Source: Fukatsuia anoeciicola
Lineage (GTDB): Bacteria > Pseudomonadota > Gammaproteobacteria > Enterobacterales > Enterobacteriaceae
DNA length: 64,000 nucleotides
Direction of reading: 5' to 3'
Assembly (NCBI RefSeq): GCF_964059965.1
Contig: NZ_OZ060923.1
Coordinates: forward strand, 930,001-994,000
The translations under genes and the position numbers were made by a program. The notes beneath the pieces were generated by a model. The model searched no databases, was not told the origin of the DNA, and was given only the letters and a program-made list of their open reading frames with translations. This document shows, piece by piece, positions 8,998-18,924 of this stretch (position 1 is its first letter; the number at the start of each line of letters is the position of its first letter).

Positions 8998-10065
8998 TTA
9001 TTTGCTTAGAGTATCATTAGACAATGCTTGCTCTTTATCAATGTGATGTTCAACCTTTTTTAAACGTTGGTTTATTTTATTAATACTCATCACTAATGCT
9101 GCCGTTTTACGCCAGGTTTTATTGGATTGTAAGGGAATACCAGAAGAGTATATTCCAGGCTTGGTAATAGGGCGCATTACCATTCCCATTCCTGTAATTG
9201 TTACCTTATCTGTAATTTCCATATGACCATTAATGACACTAGCACCACCTATCTGACAATAGCACCCAATTTTCAAGCTACCTGCCATAGTAACTCCACC
9301 TGCAATAGCTGTATTTTCTCCAATTACTACATTGTGTGCAATTTGACATTGATTATCGATGATGACACCATTACCAATAATGGTATCATCCAATGCGCCA
9401 CGATCAATAGTAGTACAAGCACCAATTTCAACATGATTGCCAATTTGTACTGTACCTAATTGTGGAATCTTAAGCCACTTGCCATTTTCATTAGCATAAC
9501 CAAATCCATCAGCGCCAATTATAGTACCTGCATGTATAAGACAATATTGCCCAATCTTAACTTCATGATAAAGTGTAATATTAGCCCACAAACGGCTGCC
9601 AGTGCCAATACATACATTTTTACCAATAAAACAACCTGCACCAATGATCACTTCATCATTTAGTATTACCCCAGATTCGATAACAGTATTTGCGCCAATA
9701 GAAACTTGTCTTCCTATCGTCGCTTGTGGTGAAACTATAGCGCTATACGCAATTCCTTGAGCAGGTTGAGGCGTAGTATCCATTATTTGCGCTATATGCG
9801 CATAGACAATATAAGGATTATTGACTACTAAAGCTGTCTTTTGGCAAAATGGTAAATCTATCTCAGTGAGAACTATTACACTAGCTTGACAATTAACTAG
9901 TTGCTTACGGTTACGACTATTTGACAAAAATGTGATTTGTCCTGTTTTAGCAGAATGTATTGATGCAATACCAGTAATGATGAGATTACTATCACCATGT
10001 ACCTGTACATACAAGCCTTTTTCTGTTAATTTTTGTATAAGATTAGCTACTTGTATTGAAAACAT
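8998..10065 (-). CDS. lpxD: UDP-3-O-acylglucosamine N-acyltransferase (LpxD)
   Basis: LpxD adds the second hydroxyacyl chain in lipid A synthesis. The 355-residue product (E. coli 341) shows the N-terminal uridine-binding domain (about 1-100), then many hexad repeats of a left-handed beta-helix (about 105-300), then a C-terminal helix. The acceptor-site segment IAHNVVIGENTAIAGG contains the catalytic histidine. The last 20 or so residues are rich in Lys, Asp and Ser and are unlike E. coli. It begins 3 bases after skp. Confidence 0.96.
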   Translation of the reverse strand: MFSIQVANLIQKLTEKGLYVQVHGDSNLIITGIASIHSAKTGQITFLSNSRNRKQLVNCQASVIVLTEIDLPFCQKTALVVNNPYIVYAHIAQIMDTTPQPAQGIAYSAIVSPQATIGRQVSIGANTVIESGVILNDEVIIGAGCFIGKNVCIGTGSRLWANITLYHEVKIGQYCLIHAGTIIGADGFGYANENGKWLKIPQLGTVQIGNHVEIGACTTIDRGALDDTIIGNGVIIDNQCQIAHNVVIGENTAIAGGVTMAGSLKIGCYCQIGGASVINGHMEITDKVTITGMGMVMRPITKPGIYSSGIPLQSNKTWRKTAALVMSINKINQRLKKVEHHIDKEQALSNDTLSK

Positions 10066-10068
10066 AGG

Positions 10069-10566
10069 TTATTTAACCTCTTTCAATACATCAGCTGTAA
10101 TATTTTTAGATGGTAACGCATAGACTACAGTACTTGTATCAATAACTATATCATAATTTTTTTTCATTGCCACTATTTTTACTGCATCTTGAATGCGGCG
10201 TAAAATTTTATTACGTTCTTCTGTTTGACGACGATGATTATCCATCTCAAATATTTGGGCTTTATTGCTGAATGTTTCACGTTGCTCCATAATATTTTTT
10301 TCCATATTATTAATATCACTAGTTTTCATGATACTTCGATCACGTTGTAATTTTTCTATATCATTTCGTAATTTTTTTTCCATACTTTTTAGATTTGTTG
10401 CATATCCTTTGAATTCATTCTCTAATTGTTTAGCTGCAACTTCACGCGCAGGTAATTTTTGGAAAATCTGTGCGATATTAATAATAGCAATTTTATCAAC
10501 AGCTTGAATATTAGTAGATATCGTTAATACTAAACTAAAACTTATAGTATATAACCATTTTTTCAT
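10069..10566 (-). CDS. skp: Periplasmic chaperone Skp (OmpH)
   Basis: Skp is a trimeric periplasmic chaperone that carries unfolded outer-membrane proteins to the BAM complex. The frame stays open upstream to 10680, but that extension overlaps the end of bamA. The real start is the ATG at 10566: it has AAGGAGA 6 bases upstream and gives MKKWLYTISF followed by a signal peptide ending near IQAVDKIAI, as in E. coli. The mature part is a long charged helix (coiled coil) with the KIAIINIAQIFQ and ENEFKGYA blocks. It ends DVLKEVK like E. coli. The product is 165 residues against 161 in E. coli. Confidence 0.94.
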   Translation of the reverse strand: MKKWLYTISFSLVLTISTNIQAVDKIAIINIAQIFQKLPAREVAAKQLENEFKGYATNLKSMEKKLRNDIEKLQRDRSIMKTSDINNMEKNIMEQRETFSNKAQIFEMDNHRRQTEERNKILRRIQDAVKIVAMKKNYDIVIDTSTVVYALPSKNITADVLKEVK

Positions 10567-10663
10567 TACTATCTCCTTGTATTCCTTATATAGTTGTATT
10601 TTATATAAATTAATACTAACAAAATATAGTTGTTTATGCGTTTTCTGATTACATTTACTTAAA

Positions 10664-13051
10664 TTACCAGGTTTTGCCAATATTAAACTGGAATTGCTCT
10701 AATTTATTATTAGAATAATCTTTAATTGGTTTTGCGTAAGAAAAGGCTAAAGGAGCTAATGGAGACATCCATTGCAATGCAATTCCCGCAGAAGCACAAA
10801 CATTATTTTGATTACTGTAGTCTGTAATATCTGCTGCACGTATTTGCACCGTATTCTTCCATTTGGTATCCCATACTGTACCAGAATCAATAAATAAAGA
10901 AGTACGTATTGAGTTAGTGTATTGTTTATTAATAAAAGGGGTAGGTATAATTAATTCTATACTAGCCACTACCATTGCATTACCACCAATTGCATCAGTA
11001 GATTTATTTATTTTAGTGCCATTATCAGTATAATATACTGCCTTAGGGCCAATGTTATTTAAACGAAAACCACGTACAGTATTAAATCCCCCTGCATAGA
11101 AATTCTCGTAAAATGGCATTTCTTTTATGCCGATACCACTACCATAACCGAAAAGTCCGCGACATAATATTACCCATGAATGTTTATTATTTAATGGTAG
11201 ATAATTCGATACATTAAGAGTTACTTTATAGAATTCATTACCTGATTTTGGTAAGGTAAATTTACCGTTTAGTGATGATTTTATCCCTGATGTTGGAAAT
11301 AAGCCTCTATCAAGATTATTATAATCCCACCCACTACTTAAGGTAAAATCATTAGTAGTAAAATTAGCACTATCAATATAGTTAATATTTTGCTTTGCTG
11401 ATTTAAGATAACGCCATATAGAAATCTGAGGGTGTATATCAGATAAGTTATTATGAATATATCCTATACCCATTCGTAATAAATTACTCTCATTAACTGG
11501 AAAACCAAATATTCCATTTAAACCATAATTGTAATTAGTATAGCTAGATAAATCAGTTTTATCTGCTTTGAAATTATCATAAAAAATACGCCAACTTAAA
11601 CTAATACCATCCATGGTAAAATAAGGTTCAGTTAAAGTAAATTCTGCATAACTCCGGTAATTATTTTTACTAGCATTAATACTTACGCTATTACCTGTAC
11701 CTAACCAATTATTCTGTAAGATACCAGCCTGGTAGCTAATGCTATTTTCTGTGCCATAACCTAAACCTAAATTAAGGTTACCAGTATTATATTCATTTAC
11801 TTCATAAATAATATCTACTTGATCAACTGTACCTAGTACTCGTTGTATTTTCATATCAACATTTTTGAAATAACCTAACTGTTTTAGGCGTTCTTTACTT
11901 TTTTTAATTTGATTATTATCTAACCAGTCGCCTTCCATTTGGCATATTTCACGACGTAAAACAGAATCTTTACTAATATTATTACCTTTGAAATGGATAT
12001 AACGTACGTAAAAACGACGACCTGCCTTTAAGTTGATATGTAGTGTTACTCTTTTATCTATATCATTAATTTTTAGTCGACTAATTACTGTTGGATAAGC
12101 ATATCCATAATGGGCCAACAGATTTTTAATATCGTCTTCTATGTGAGTAATTTTACTACCGTTGTACCACTCTCCTGGTTTAATTTGAATTAATTTTTCA
12201 ATTTTTGATTGATAATGAGCTAAATTACTACTTATTATGATTTTATCAAACTTATAAGGTTTACCTTCAGTAATATTAATTGTAATATAAATATTTTTTT
12301 TATCTGGTGTTAAACTTATATAAGTAGAGTCAATATTAAAACGGATATAACCACGATCCAGATAGAATTTGCGTAAGTTTTTTAGATCATATGCTAATTT
12401 TTGTTTTTGATATTTACAATTATCTAGCAGATTCCACCAAGGAACTGTATCATGAAGTTGAAAAAGTGAAATTAATTCATTCTTAGTAAAGGCACGGTTG
12501 CCAATAATATTGATCTGCTTAATCTTTGCTGTGATACCTTCAGCAAATATTAATTTTAGATCAATACGGTTATAAGGCAAAAGAGTAATAATGGATTCTA
12601 CCGAAGCATTATATCTACCAGAATTATAATAAAAATCTTCTAATCCTTTTTTAATATTTAATAAGATCATATAATTTAATGTTTGACCTAATCGAATACC
12701 TGCAGCTTGTAAGTTTTGTTTTAGCATATCTGTTTTTATTGATTTATTGCCTGAAAAAGTAATGTTAGCAATAATTGGTCGTTCTTTAACTTGAATAACT
12801 AATCTATTTTCATCACGTAAAACTTGAATATCTTCAAAACTACCAGTAGCAAATAGTGTACGAATAATTTTACTTATATCTTTATCATTAATAGTATCAC
12901 CGATATGCACCGGCATATTAAGCAAAGCAACACTGATAGTTACGTGTTGTAAACCCTTAAAATAAATATCTTTTATTACAAAAGAACTTGCTCCATATAT
13001 AGTAGTGCTACTTAATAGTAGCAACGCTATAAGCAATTTTTTCATCACCAT
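10664..13051 (-). CDS. bamA: Outer-membrane protein assembly factor BamA
   Basis: BamA is the core of the machine that inserts beta-barrels into the outer membrane. The 795-residue product (E. coli 810) has a signal peptide (MKKLLIALLLLSS, cleavage near YGASSF), five POTRA domains to about residue 420, and a 16-strand barrel. The barrel carries the VRGF lid-loop motif (GGFNTVRGFRLNNIGP) and the C-terminal FQFNIGKTW beta-signal with a terminal aromatic residue. The large surface loop before the DAIGGNAM block is shorter than in E. coli, which accounts for most of the missing length. Partners skp (next gene) and bamD (53.4 kb) are also present; bamB, bamC and bamE are not seen in the window. 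Confidence 0.98.
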   Translation of the reverse strand: MVMKKLLIALLLLSSTTIYGASSFVIKDIYFKGLQHVTISVALLNMPVHIGDTINDKDISKIIRTLFATGSFEDIQVLRDENRLVIQVKERPIIANITFSGNKSIKTDMLKQNLQAAGIRLGQTLNYMILLNIKKGLEDFYYNSGRYNASVESIITLLPYNRIDLKLIFAEGITAKIKQINIIGNRAFTKNELISLFQLHDTVPWWNLLDNCKYQKQKLAYDLKNLRKFYLDRGYIRFNIDSTYISLTPDKKNIYITINITEGKPYKFDKIIISSNLAHYQSKIEKLIQIKPGEWYNGSKITHIEDDIKNLLAHYGYAYPTVISRLKINDIDKRVTLHINLKAGRRFYVRYIHFKGNNISKDSVLRREICQMEGDWLDNNQIKKSKERLKQLGYFKNVDMKIQRVLGTVDQVDIIYEVNEYNTGNLNLGLGYGTENSISYQAGILQNNWLGTGNSVSINASKNNYRSYAEFTLTEPYFTMDGISLSWRIFYDNFKADKTDLSSYTNYNYGLNGIFGFPVNESNLLRMGIGYIHNNLSDIHPQISIWRYLKSAKQNINYIDSANFTTNDFTLSSGWDYNNLDRGLFPTSGIKSSLNGKFTLPKSGNEFYKVTLNVSNYLPLNNKHSWVILCRGLFGYGSGIGIKEMPFYENFYAGGFNTVRGFRLNNIGPKAVYYTDNGTKINKSTDAIGGNAMVVASIELIIPTPFINKQYTNSIRTSLFIDSGTVWDTKWKNTVQIRAADITDYSNQNNVCASAGIALQWMSPLAPLAFSYAKPIKDYSNNKLEQFQFNIGKTW

Positions 13052-13086
13052 TATTGTTTATGTGCTCTTCTTGTTATTTCCAACCT

Positions 13087-14442
13087 TTAAAAGCGGGAGA
13101 GGTCATTAAAAAGTGCAAGCCCCATCAACAACATTAACAAAATTGAGCCAATGCGAAAGCTGACGTCTTGTACTCGTTCAGAAAGTGGCTTGCCTTTTAT
13201 TTTTTCTATCATTAAGAAAAATAAATGACCGCCATCTAACCCTGGCAATGGAGATAAGTTAATAATCCCTAAATTAACACTAATTAGTGCTAAAAACATA
13301 AGATAATAAATAAATCCATGCTGAGCTGAAGCTCCCGCCCCTTTTGCGATTGATATAGGACCACTTAGGTTATTAAGTTTAACATCACCAGTAATAAGTT
13401 TTCCTAAAATATTGACTGTTAATTTCGTAAGTTGCCAAGTTTGTTTAAAAGCATGGTATAATGCAGAAAGTAGATTATATTGGTGAATTATTTTATATTC
13501 TTGTGCTAGTGGTATTATTTGAGGTACGACACCGGCAAAACCCTGAGTAGGTATTATATCTCCTGGAATGATATCAGGTGTTAGAATTAAAAATAAGGGT
13601 ATTTTTTTCCTTTTAATTTCTAATACCAAAGGTTTATTAGGATTATTACGTATTAAGTTAATAAATAATGACCAATTATTAATTAATTGATGATTTACTT
13701 TAACTATTCTATCTCCTATTTGTAATCCTGCTTTTTGTGCAGCTGAGCCTGATTGAACTCCTGCTAATATTGGCTGAGTTTGTGGATCTAAAGGGAAAAT
13801 ACCTAGCGTGATTATTGGATCCTGTTTATCTGCTTCAAATTTCCATTGCTTTAAATCTAAAATTTTTTGCACTACACCATTAGAACCAGGGTAAACAACT
13901 CCTATTTGAACCTGATCATCACCAATTTTACCTAACAGTGCTAATCGAATAGCATTCCAATCCTGTATTTCTTTATTATCAATTGTTTTTAGCTCCATCC
14001 CTGGCAAAATATGTGCCTGTGCTGCAATAGAATTATTAAGAACACTGCCAATAATTGGTCGTATACTAGGTATACTTATAATAAATACTAACCAATAAGC
14101 AAAAATAGCAAAAATAAAATTAGCAATAGGTCCAGCACTAATAATAGCTGTACGTTGTAGAATTGTTTTATTATTAAAAGTTTGGCAACAAAACTCTAGC
14201 TTAGGCGATATGATAGATTTATCAAGCATTTTAACATAACCACCTAAGGGTATTAGGGCAATAATATACTTAGTACCTTGACTATCAATATATTGCCATA
14301 TGGGTCTACCAAAACCAATAGAAAAACATTCTACCTTAACACCACAACGGCGTGCTACCCAGAAATGACCAAATTCATGAAAGGTAATTAAAATACCTAA
14401 TGCAAAGATAAAGGCGCCCAAATTCCACAATATATGTATCAT
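13087..14442 (-). CDS. rseP: Site-2 membrane zinc metalloprotease RseP
   Basis: RseP cleaves the membrane anchor of RseA in the sigma-E response and also clears signal-peptide remnants. The 451-residue product (E. coli 450) has the zinc-binding HEFGH at residues 22-26 in the first transmembrane helix, two periplasmic PDZ domains in the middle (the second around GSAAQKAGLQIGDRI), and the C-terminal NLSPLPGLDGGH motif that supplies the third zinc ligand. It sits between cdsA and bamA as in E. coli. Whether it still has RseA and sigma-E to act on cannot be seen here. Confidence 0.97.
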   Translation of the reverse strand: MIHILWNLGAFIFALGILITFHEFGHFWVARRCGVKVECFSIGFGRPIWQYIDSQGTKYIIALIPLGGYVKMLDKSIISPKLEFCCQTFNNKTILQRTAIISAGPIANFIFAIFAYWLVFIISIPSIRPIIGSVLNNSIAAQAHILPGMELKTIDNKEIQDWNAIRLALLGKIGDDQVQIGVVYPGSNGVVQKILDLKQWKFEADKQDPIITLGIFPLDPQTQPILAGVQSGSAAQKAGLQIGDRIVKVNHQLINNWSLFINLIRNNPNKPLVLEIKRKKIPLFLILTPDIIPGDIIPTQGFAGVVPQIIPLAQEYKIIHQYNLLSALYHAFKQTWQLTKLTVNILGKLITGDVKLNNLSGPISIAKGAGASAQHGFIYYLMFLALISVNLGIINLSPLPGLDGGHLFFLMIEKIKGKPLSERVQDVSFRIGSILLMLLMGLALFNDLSRF

Positions 14443-14485
14443 AATTACTATATCCCTTACTTAATAATTTATTCAAAAATTTATT

Positions 14486-15334
14486 TTAAAATACTAATAA
14501 CATTAAGCAAGTGAATACTGGTACAGCAGCAGTTAAACTATCAATACGATCGAATATACCACCATGTCCTGGAATTAAATGACCACTATCTTTAATTCCC
14601 GCTTCGCGTTTAAACATACTTTCACTCAGATCCCCTAACACAGATGCAAATACTGCTACAATAGAACAAATTAGAAGTTTTTTGTGGCTAAACTCTAGTT
14701 GAGAATAGTTACTAAATAACCAGCATATTAAAGCAGAAGTTAGTAAACCACCTAATAATCCTTCCCAAGTTTTAGCAGGAGAAACTTTTACCATTAATTT
14801 ATGTTTACCAAACTTTTTACCAAAAAAATAAGCACCAGAATCTGTACTACATACTAATAGTATTAGGTAAAGTAGCCACCAAGCTCCAATAGTATGACTC
14901 TGTTGGTAATTATATTGACGTATAGCAAACATCCCACAAAAGAATGGAATAATAATAAAAGCACCAAAAATAATAGTTAAAATACGTGAATTACGCCATA
15001 AAACTGCTGAACGTGGATAAGTAAGTACTAATATTAGCGCTATTAACCACCACCCCAGAGAGATCCAAAGTGGTATATTAATTTGAAGTAGATTTATTGA
15101 GTATTGATGTTTAGAGATACTTAATAACATTATAACGAGGAGTAAACCGCACAGCATAGCCAAACAAAGTCGTTGTCTACTATTAACAAACCCTGCTAAC
15201 TGACCCCATTCCCAAGCAGCTTGCATGCAGATTATTAAAATAACTCCAGCAAAAGCAGTGGGTGATAAAAGAAATAGCATACTAATAATTATAGGGATTA
15301 AAATTAATGCAGTAATAAAACGATGCTTCAGCAA
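14486..15334 (-). CDS. cdsA: Phosphatidate cytidylyltransferase
   Basis: CdsA makes CDP-diacylglycerol, the precursor of all phospholipids, and so feeds PssA encoded at 58 kb. The 282-residue protein (E. coli 285) is almost wholly hydrophobic with about eight membrane segments. The family signature near the C-terminus is intact: KRE..IKDSGHLIPGHGGIFDRIDSL. The KVSPAKTWEGLLGG motif is also present. It follows the dxr-uppS reading frame after about 97 bases, as in the E. coli operon. Confidence 0.97.
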   Translation of the reverse strand: MLKHRFITALILIPIIISMLFLLSPTAFAGVILIICMQAAWEWGQLAGFVNSRQRLCLAMLCGLLLVIMLLSISKHQYSINLLQINIPLWISLGWWLIALILVLTYPRSAVLWRNSRILTIIFGAFIIIPFFCGMFAIRQYNYQQSHTIGAWWLLYLILLVCSTDSGAYFFGKKFGKHKLMVKVSPAKTWEGLLGGLLTSALICWLFSNYSQLEFSHKKLLICSIVAVFASVLGDLSESMFKREAGIKDSGHLIPGHGGIFDRIDSLTAAVPVFTCLMLLVF

Positions 15335-15431
15335 AAGTTCCTCCCCTAAGGAGCTAGTTAAAATTTTTATTAGTACTAGTTAGATGACGAAAAAATTAGT
15401 GTAAAAATATAATTTTTAGGTATAATTTAAT

Positions 15432-17414
15432 TTATATTATTTTGTCTAGAAATGATACTCTACCAAAACGACGTTCACGCTGTGCAAATTCATCCAATGC
15501 TTTTTTAAAAATATTTTCATCAAAATCAGGCCATAGTACATCAGTAAAATAAAGCTCAGCATAAGCTATTTGCCATAATAAAAAATTACTCATACGATAT
15601 TCACCACCCGTTCTAATCACTAAATCAACTGAAGATTGCGTACTCATATAACGATTAATTAATTTTTCATCAAGATCATTAGGTTGTAATATTCCTTGTT
15701 GAACCTGTTGAGCTAGATAACGCATACTCTGCATAATGTCCCAACGTCCACCATAATTAGCAGCAATATTTAGTTGTAATCCGTTGTTATTTTTTGTTAA
15801 TACTTCAACATTCTTAATACGATCCCGTAAACATGAATCAAAACGGCTAATATCACCAATAATATGTAAGCAGACTTTATTTTTATGCAGACTTTTTACC
15901 TCTTTATCTAAAGCACGCATAAAAAGTTTCATTAACGCACTAACTTCATCAGTAGGACGATGCCAATTCTCGCTGCTAAATGCATAAAGTGTCAACGCCT
16001 TTAATCCCTGTTTTGCGGCAAAATTAACTGCTCGGCGTACTGATTTCAATCCTGCTTTATGACCAAAGGGCCTTATTTTACCTTGAGATTTTGCCCATCG
16101 ACCGTTGCCATCCATAATAATAGCAACATGACGCGGCAATCGTTGTGTTACGAAGGGTAAACCTGTTTTATTTGAATTTTTAAAAGATATGGTTTGAGCT
16201 AATTCTCTTAATGAAATAATTTTTTTTAATGCTGTAATACTTTTTTTAGCTTCATTACGAGCTTCAGTATCAATATCTAAAATTTCCTCTACGCTAGTTG
16301 GATCAAGCAAGCTTAACCTTTCAACAACTTGGTAGTTTACTGTTACAATATCAGTAAAACGAATAGAACCATTAAGAAAAGCTTGTACTGCAACTTCGTT
16401 AGCTGCATTAAGAGTTGTGGTCGCAGCCTGACCTTTATTACAAGCATCAATTGCTAGTTGTAAACAAGGATAACGGTTATTATCTGGTTTAGTAAAGGTT
16501 AACGCTCCAATACTACATAGATCAAGTGGCTTAATAGTTAATTTTATCCGTTCAGGATAAGTCATAGCATAAGCAATTGGGATATGCATATTAGGAGTGC
16601 CTAATTGAGCTAATAGATTACCATCTTTATAACGTACCATAGAATGAATTACTGATTGTGGATGTAAAACAACTTCTACCTGTTTATTTGAAGCGTTAAA
16701 TAACCAGCGTGCCTCAATATATTCCAAACCTTTATTCATCATGGTAGCTGAATCTACAGAAATCTTAAGTCCCATACTCCAATTTGGATGAGCACAAACT
16801 TGGTAAGGAGTAGCATTAGCAAGTTGCGCTAAAGGCATTTCACGTAATGCTCCACCAGAAGCTGTTAAAATAATACCTGAAACTCCATACGTAACTAAAT
16901 CAGCATAACCTAATTGTTGTTGAACTTGTTCCGGTAAACATTGAAAAATTGCATTATGCTCACTATCTATAGGTAATAATTGAGCGCCATTTTTTTGTAC
17001 TTCTTCCATAAATAAACGACCACAACTAACTACTGACTCTTTGTTAGCTAATAGTACTTGCTTACCAGCACGAATCGCCGACAAGGTAGGCAACAACCCA
17101 GCTACACCAACAATAGCAGCTATTACCTGATCAACATCATTTAATGATGCTAGTTCACTAATACGCTGCTCACCAAAAAATACTTCAGTTTTTATTCCGT
17201 ATTCTACTAATAAAGTACGCAGAGAGAACGCTGAATACTTATTAGCCATTGCAGCATAAAGTGGCTTGAATTCTTGACATTGTGCGACCATCCGTTTGAC
17301 ATTATAACCACCAACTAGTGCTATCACGGTAAACCGAGAACGATTAACTCGTACTACGTCTAAAGTACTACAACCTATATAACCGGTAGAACCAAGAATA
17401 GCTAATCTCTTCAT
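15432..17414 (-). CDS. dxr-uppS: In-frame fusion: DXP reductoisomerase - undecaprenyl-PP synthase
   Basis: A single 660-residue frame joins two enzymes that are separate neighbours in E. coli. Residues 1 to about 395 are Dxr, which converts DXP to MEP: LGSTGYIGCSTLDVV NADPH site, LLANKESVVSCG, PIDSEHNAIFQ, HPNWSMG, SVDSATMMNKGLEYIEA. Residues from about 410 are UppS, which makes the C55 carrier for peptidoglycan: HVAIIMDGNGRWA with the catalytic Asp after Met434, FGHKAG, YAFSSENW, RTGGEYRMSNF, DFDE. No stop separates them and there is no ATG between the domains before Met434; a TTG at residue 426 (16137-16139) could act as an internal start. The substrates are pathway-linked but distant. Whether one polypeptide or two are made cannot be decided from sequence. 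Confidence 0.93.
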   Translation of the reverse strand: MKRLAILGSTGYIGCSTLDVVRVNRSRFTVIALVGGYNVKRMVAQCQEFKPLYAAMANKYSAFSLRTLLVEYGIKTEVFFGEQRISELASLNDVDQVIAAIVGVAGLLPTLSAIRAGKQVLLANKESVVSCGRLFMEEVQKNGAQLLPIDSEHNAIFQCLPEQVQQQLGYADLVTYGVSGIILTASGGALREMPLAQLANATPYQVCAHPNWSMGLKISVDSATMMNKGLEYIEARWLFNASNKQVEVVLHPQSVIHSMVRYKDGNLLAQLGTPNMHIPIAYAMTYPERIKLTIKPLDLCSIGALTFTKPDNNRYPCLQLAIDACNKGQAATTTLNAANEVAVQAFLNGSIRFTDIVTVNYQVVERLSLLDPTSVEEILDIDTEARNEAKKSITALKKIISLRELAQTISFKNSNKTGLPFVTQRLPRHVAIIMDGNGRWAKSQGKIRPFGHKAGLKSVRRAVNFAAKQGLKALTLYAFSSENWHRPTDEVSALMKLFMRALDKEVKSLHKNKVCLHIIGDISRFDSCLRDRIKNVEVLTKNNNGLQLNIAANYGGRWDIMQSMRYLAQQVQQGILQPNDLDEKLINRYMSTQSSVDLVIRTGGEYRMSNFLLWQIAYAELYFTDVLWPDFDENIFKKALDEFAQRERRFGRVSFLDKII

Positions 17415-17449
17415 GAATATACTCTGAATATAAACGACATGGTTTTAGA

Positions 17450-18007
17450 TTAAAATGTCATTAGATCAGCTTCTTTGATCGCTAATAATGCGTCAATTTT
17501 TTTGATATGAACATCTGTTAGTTTTTGTATATTATCTTTAGTATTATGTTCTTTATCTTCACCAATTACACTATTTTTTAGTAATGCTTTTATTTTTTTA
17601 TTAGCATCATGACGAATATTTCGCACAATAGTACGACTTTTTTCAGCCTCTACCCGTACAGTTTTTATCAATTCTTTACGACGCTCTTCGGTAAGGGGGG
17701 GTAATGGTACTCGAATAATAGAACCAACAGAAATAGGATTAAGGCCTAAATCTGATATTCTAATAGCTTTTTCTACTGTTGATCTCATATTATCGTCAAA
17801 CATAGTAATGGCTAGAGTTCTAGAATCTTCTGTAACTATGCTAGCTAATTGACGCAATGGTGTCATATTATCATAGTATTTAATTAAAATACTATCAAGT
17901 ATACTTGGTGTAGCACGTCCTGTGCGAATTTTATTAATACGACCCCTGAAAACTTCTATGCATTTTTTCATGTTCTCAGAAGTATCTGTTTTAATTTTAT
18001 TAATCAC
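17450..18007 (-). CDS. frr: Ribosome recycling factor
   Basis: RRF splits the post-termination ribosome together with EF-G. The product is 185 residues, exactly the E. coli length, and has the two-domain L shape: a long three-helix bundle split by a small beta domain. Conserved blocks include GRATPSILDSILIKYY, TPLRQLASI and the EERRKELIKTVR helix. It lies between pyrH and dxr as in E. coli. Confidence 0.97.
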   Translation of the reverse strand: MINKIKTDTSENMKKCIEVFRGRINKIRTGRATPSILDSILIKYYDNMTPLRQLASIVTEDSRTLAITMFDDNMRSTVEKAIRISDLGLNPISVGSIIRVPLPPLTEERRKELIKTVRVEAEKSRTIVRNIRHDANKKIKALLKNSVIGEDKEHNTKDNIQKLTDVHIKKIDALLAIKEADLMTF

Positions 18008-18064
18008 AATATAAACCTACGAAAAACTAATAATAAAAAATAATAAATGAATTGTAAAAATAGA

Positions 18065-18793
18065 TTATTTATTACCAATTAATGTTCCTTCATCCTCCCC
18101 CATAACTACTCTTCGTAATGCTCCAAATATATTCATATTAAATATACGAATAGGTAAATTATGATCACGAGCTAAGGTAAAAGCAGCAAGATCCATCACT
18201 TTCAGTTCACGCTCTAACACATTCTGATAAGTTAATCTTGAATATAAAGTAGCTCCTGAAACTTTCACAGGATCATCTGAATAAACTCCATTAACTTTCG
18301 TAGCTTTTAATACTACATCTGCTTTAATTTCTATACCACGCAAGCAAGCAGCTGAATCTGTAGTAAAAAATGGATTACCAATACCAGCAGAAAAAATTAC
18401 TACCCTATTATTACAAAGTAAACTAATAGCTTCAGCCCAGCTATAATTATCACATACACCACTTAATGGAATAGCAGACATCATATGTGCTTTAACTTCA
18501 ACACGATGTAGCGCATCACGCATCGCTAAACCATTCATTACTGTAGCTAACATACCCATATGATCACCAACAATACGGTTCATTCCTGCTTTTGCTAAAC
18601 CAGCACCGCGAAATAAATTACCTCCACCAATGACAACACCAACTTGAATTTTTAGATCATTTAGTTCTTTAATTTCTTTAGCAATACGATACAAGATATC
18701 AGGGTCAATACCAAAACATTCTTTTCCCTGTAACGCCTCACCACTCAATTTAAGCAAAATACGCTTATATATGGGTTTTTTACTTATTGTCAT
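18065..18793 (-). CDS. pyrH: Uridylate kinase
   Basis: PyrH phosphorylates UMP to UDP and belongs to the amino acid kinase family, forming hexamers. The 242-residue product (E. coli 241) has the YKRILLKLSGEALQG N-terminus, VVIGGGNLFRG, DHMGMLATVMNGLAM and the ATKVNGVYSDDP segment that binds nucleotide. It keeps its position between tsf and frr. A probable terminator lies between tsf and pyrH (18846-18876), so pyrH may be read from its own promoter or from read-through. Confidence 0.97.
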   Translation of the reverse strand: MTISKKPIYKRILLKLSGEALQGKECFGIDPDILYRIAKEIKELNDLKIQVGVVIGGGNLFRGAGLAKAGMNRIVGDHMGMLATVMNGLAMRDALHRVEVKAHMMSAIPLSGVCDNYSWAEAISLLCNNRVVIFSAGIGNPFFTTDSAACLRGIEIKADVVLKATKVNGVYSDDPVKVSGATLYSRLTYQNVLERELKVMDLAAFTLARDHNLPIRIFNMNIFGALRRVVMGEDEGTLIGNK

Positions 18794-18845
18794 GGTGTTT
18801 ATCTTGAACCTCTGTATAAAAATATTAAAAATTTGTCTAGCAGAT

Positions 18846-18876
18846 AAAAATAAAACCGCCTGACAGTTTTATTTAG
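18846..18876 (-). terminator. tsf terminator
   Basis: On the minus strand AAATAAAACTG pairs with CGGTTTTATTT (one G-U pair) around a 5-base loop, and more U residues follow. It stands in the tsf-pyrH gap, the place where E. coli has a tsf terminator. The symmetric A/T flanks would allow some activity in both directions. Confidence 0.7.
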
Positions 18877-18924
18877 GTATCAAAATAATGAATTTATCAC
18901 GATCGCTTTGAAAATAAAATCAGA

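Noticed and set aside
10567..10680. Upstream extension of skp
   Set aside because: It overlaps the bamA 3' end and lacks a ribosome site; the internal ATG has AAGGAGA and a proper signal peptide.
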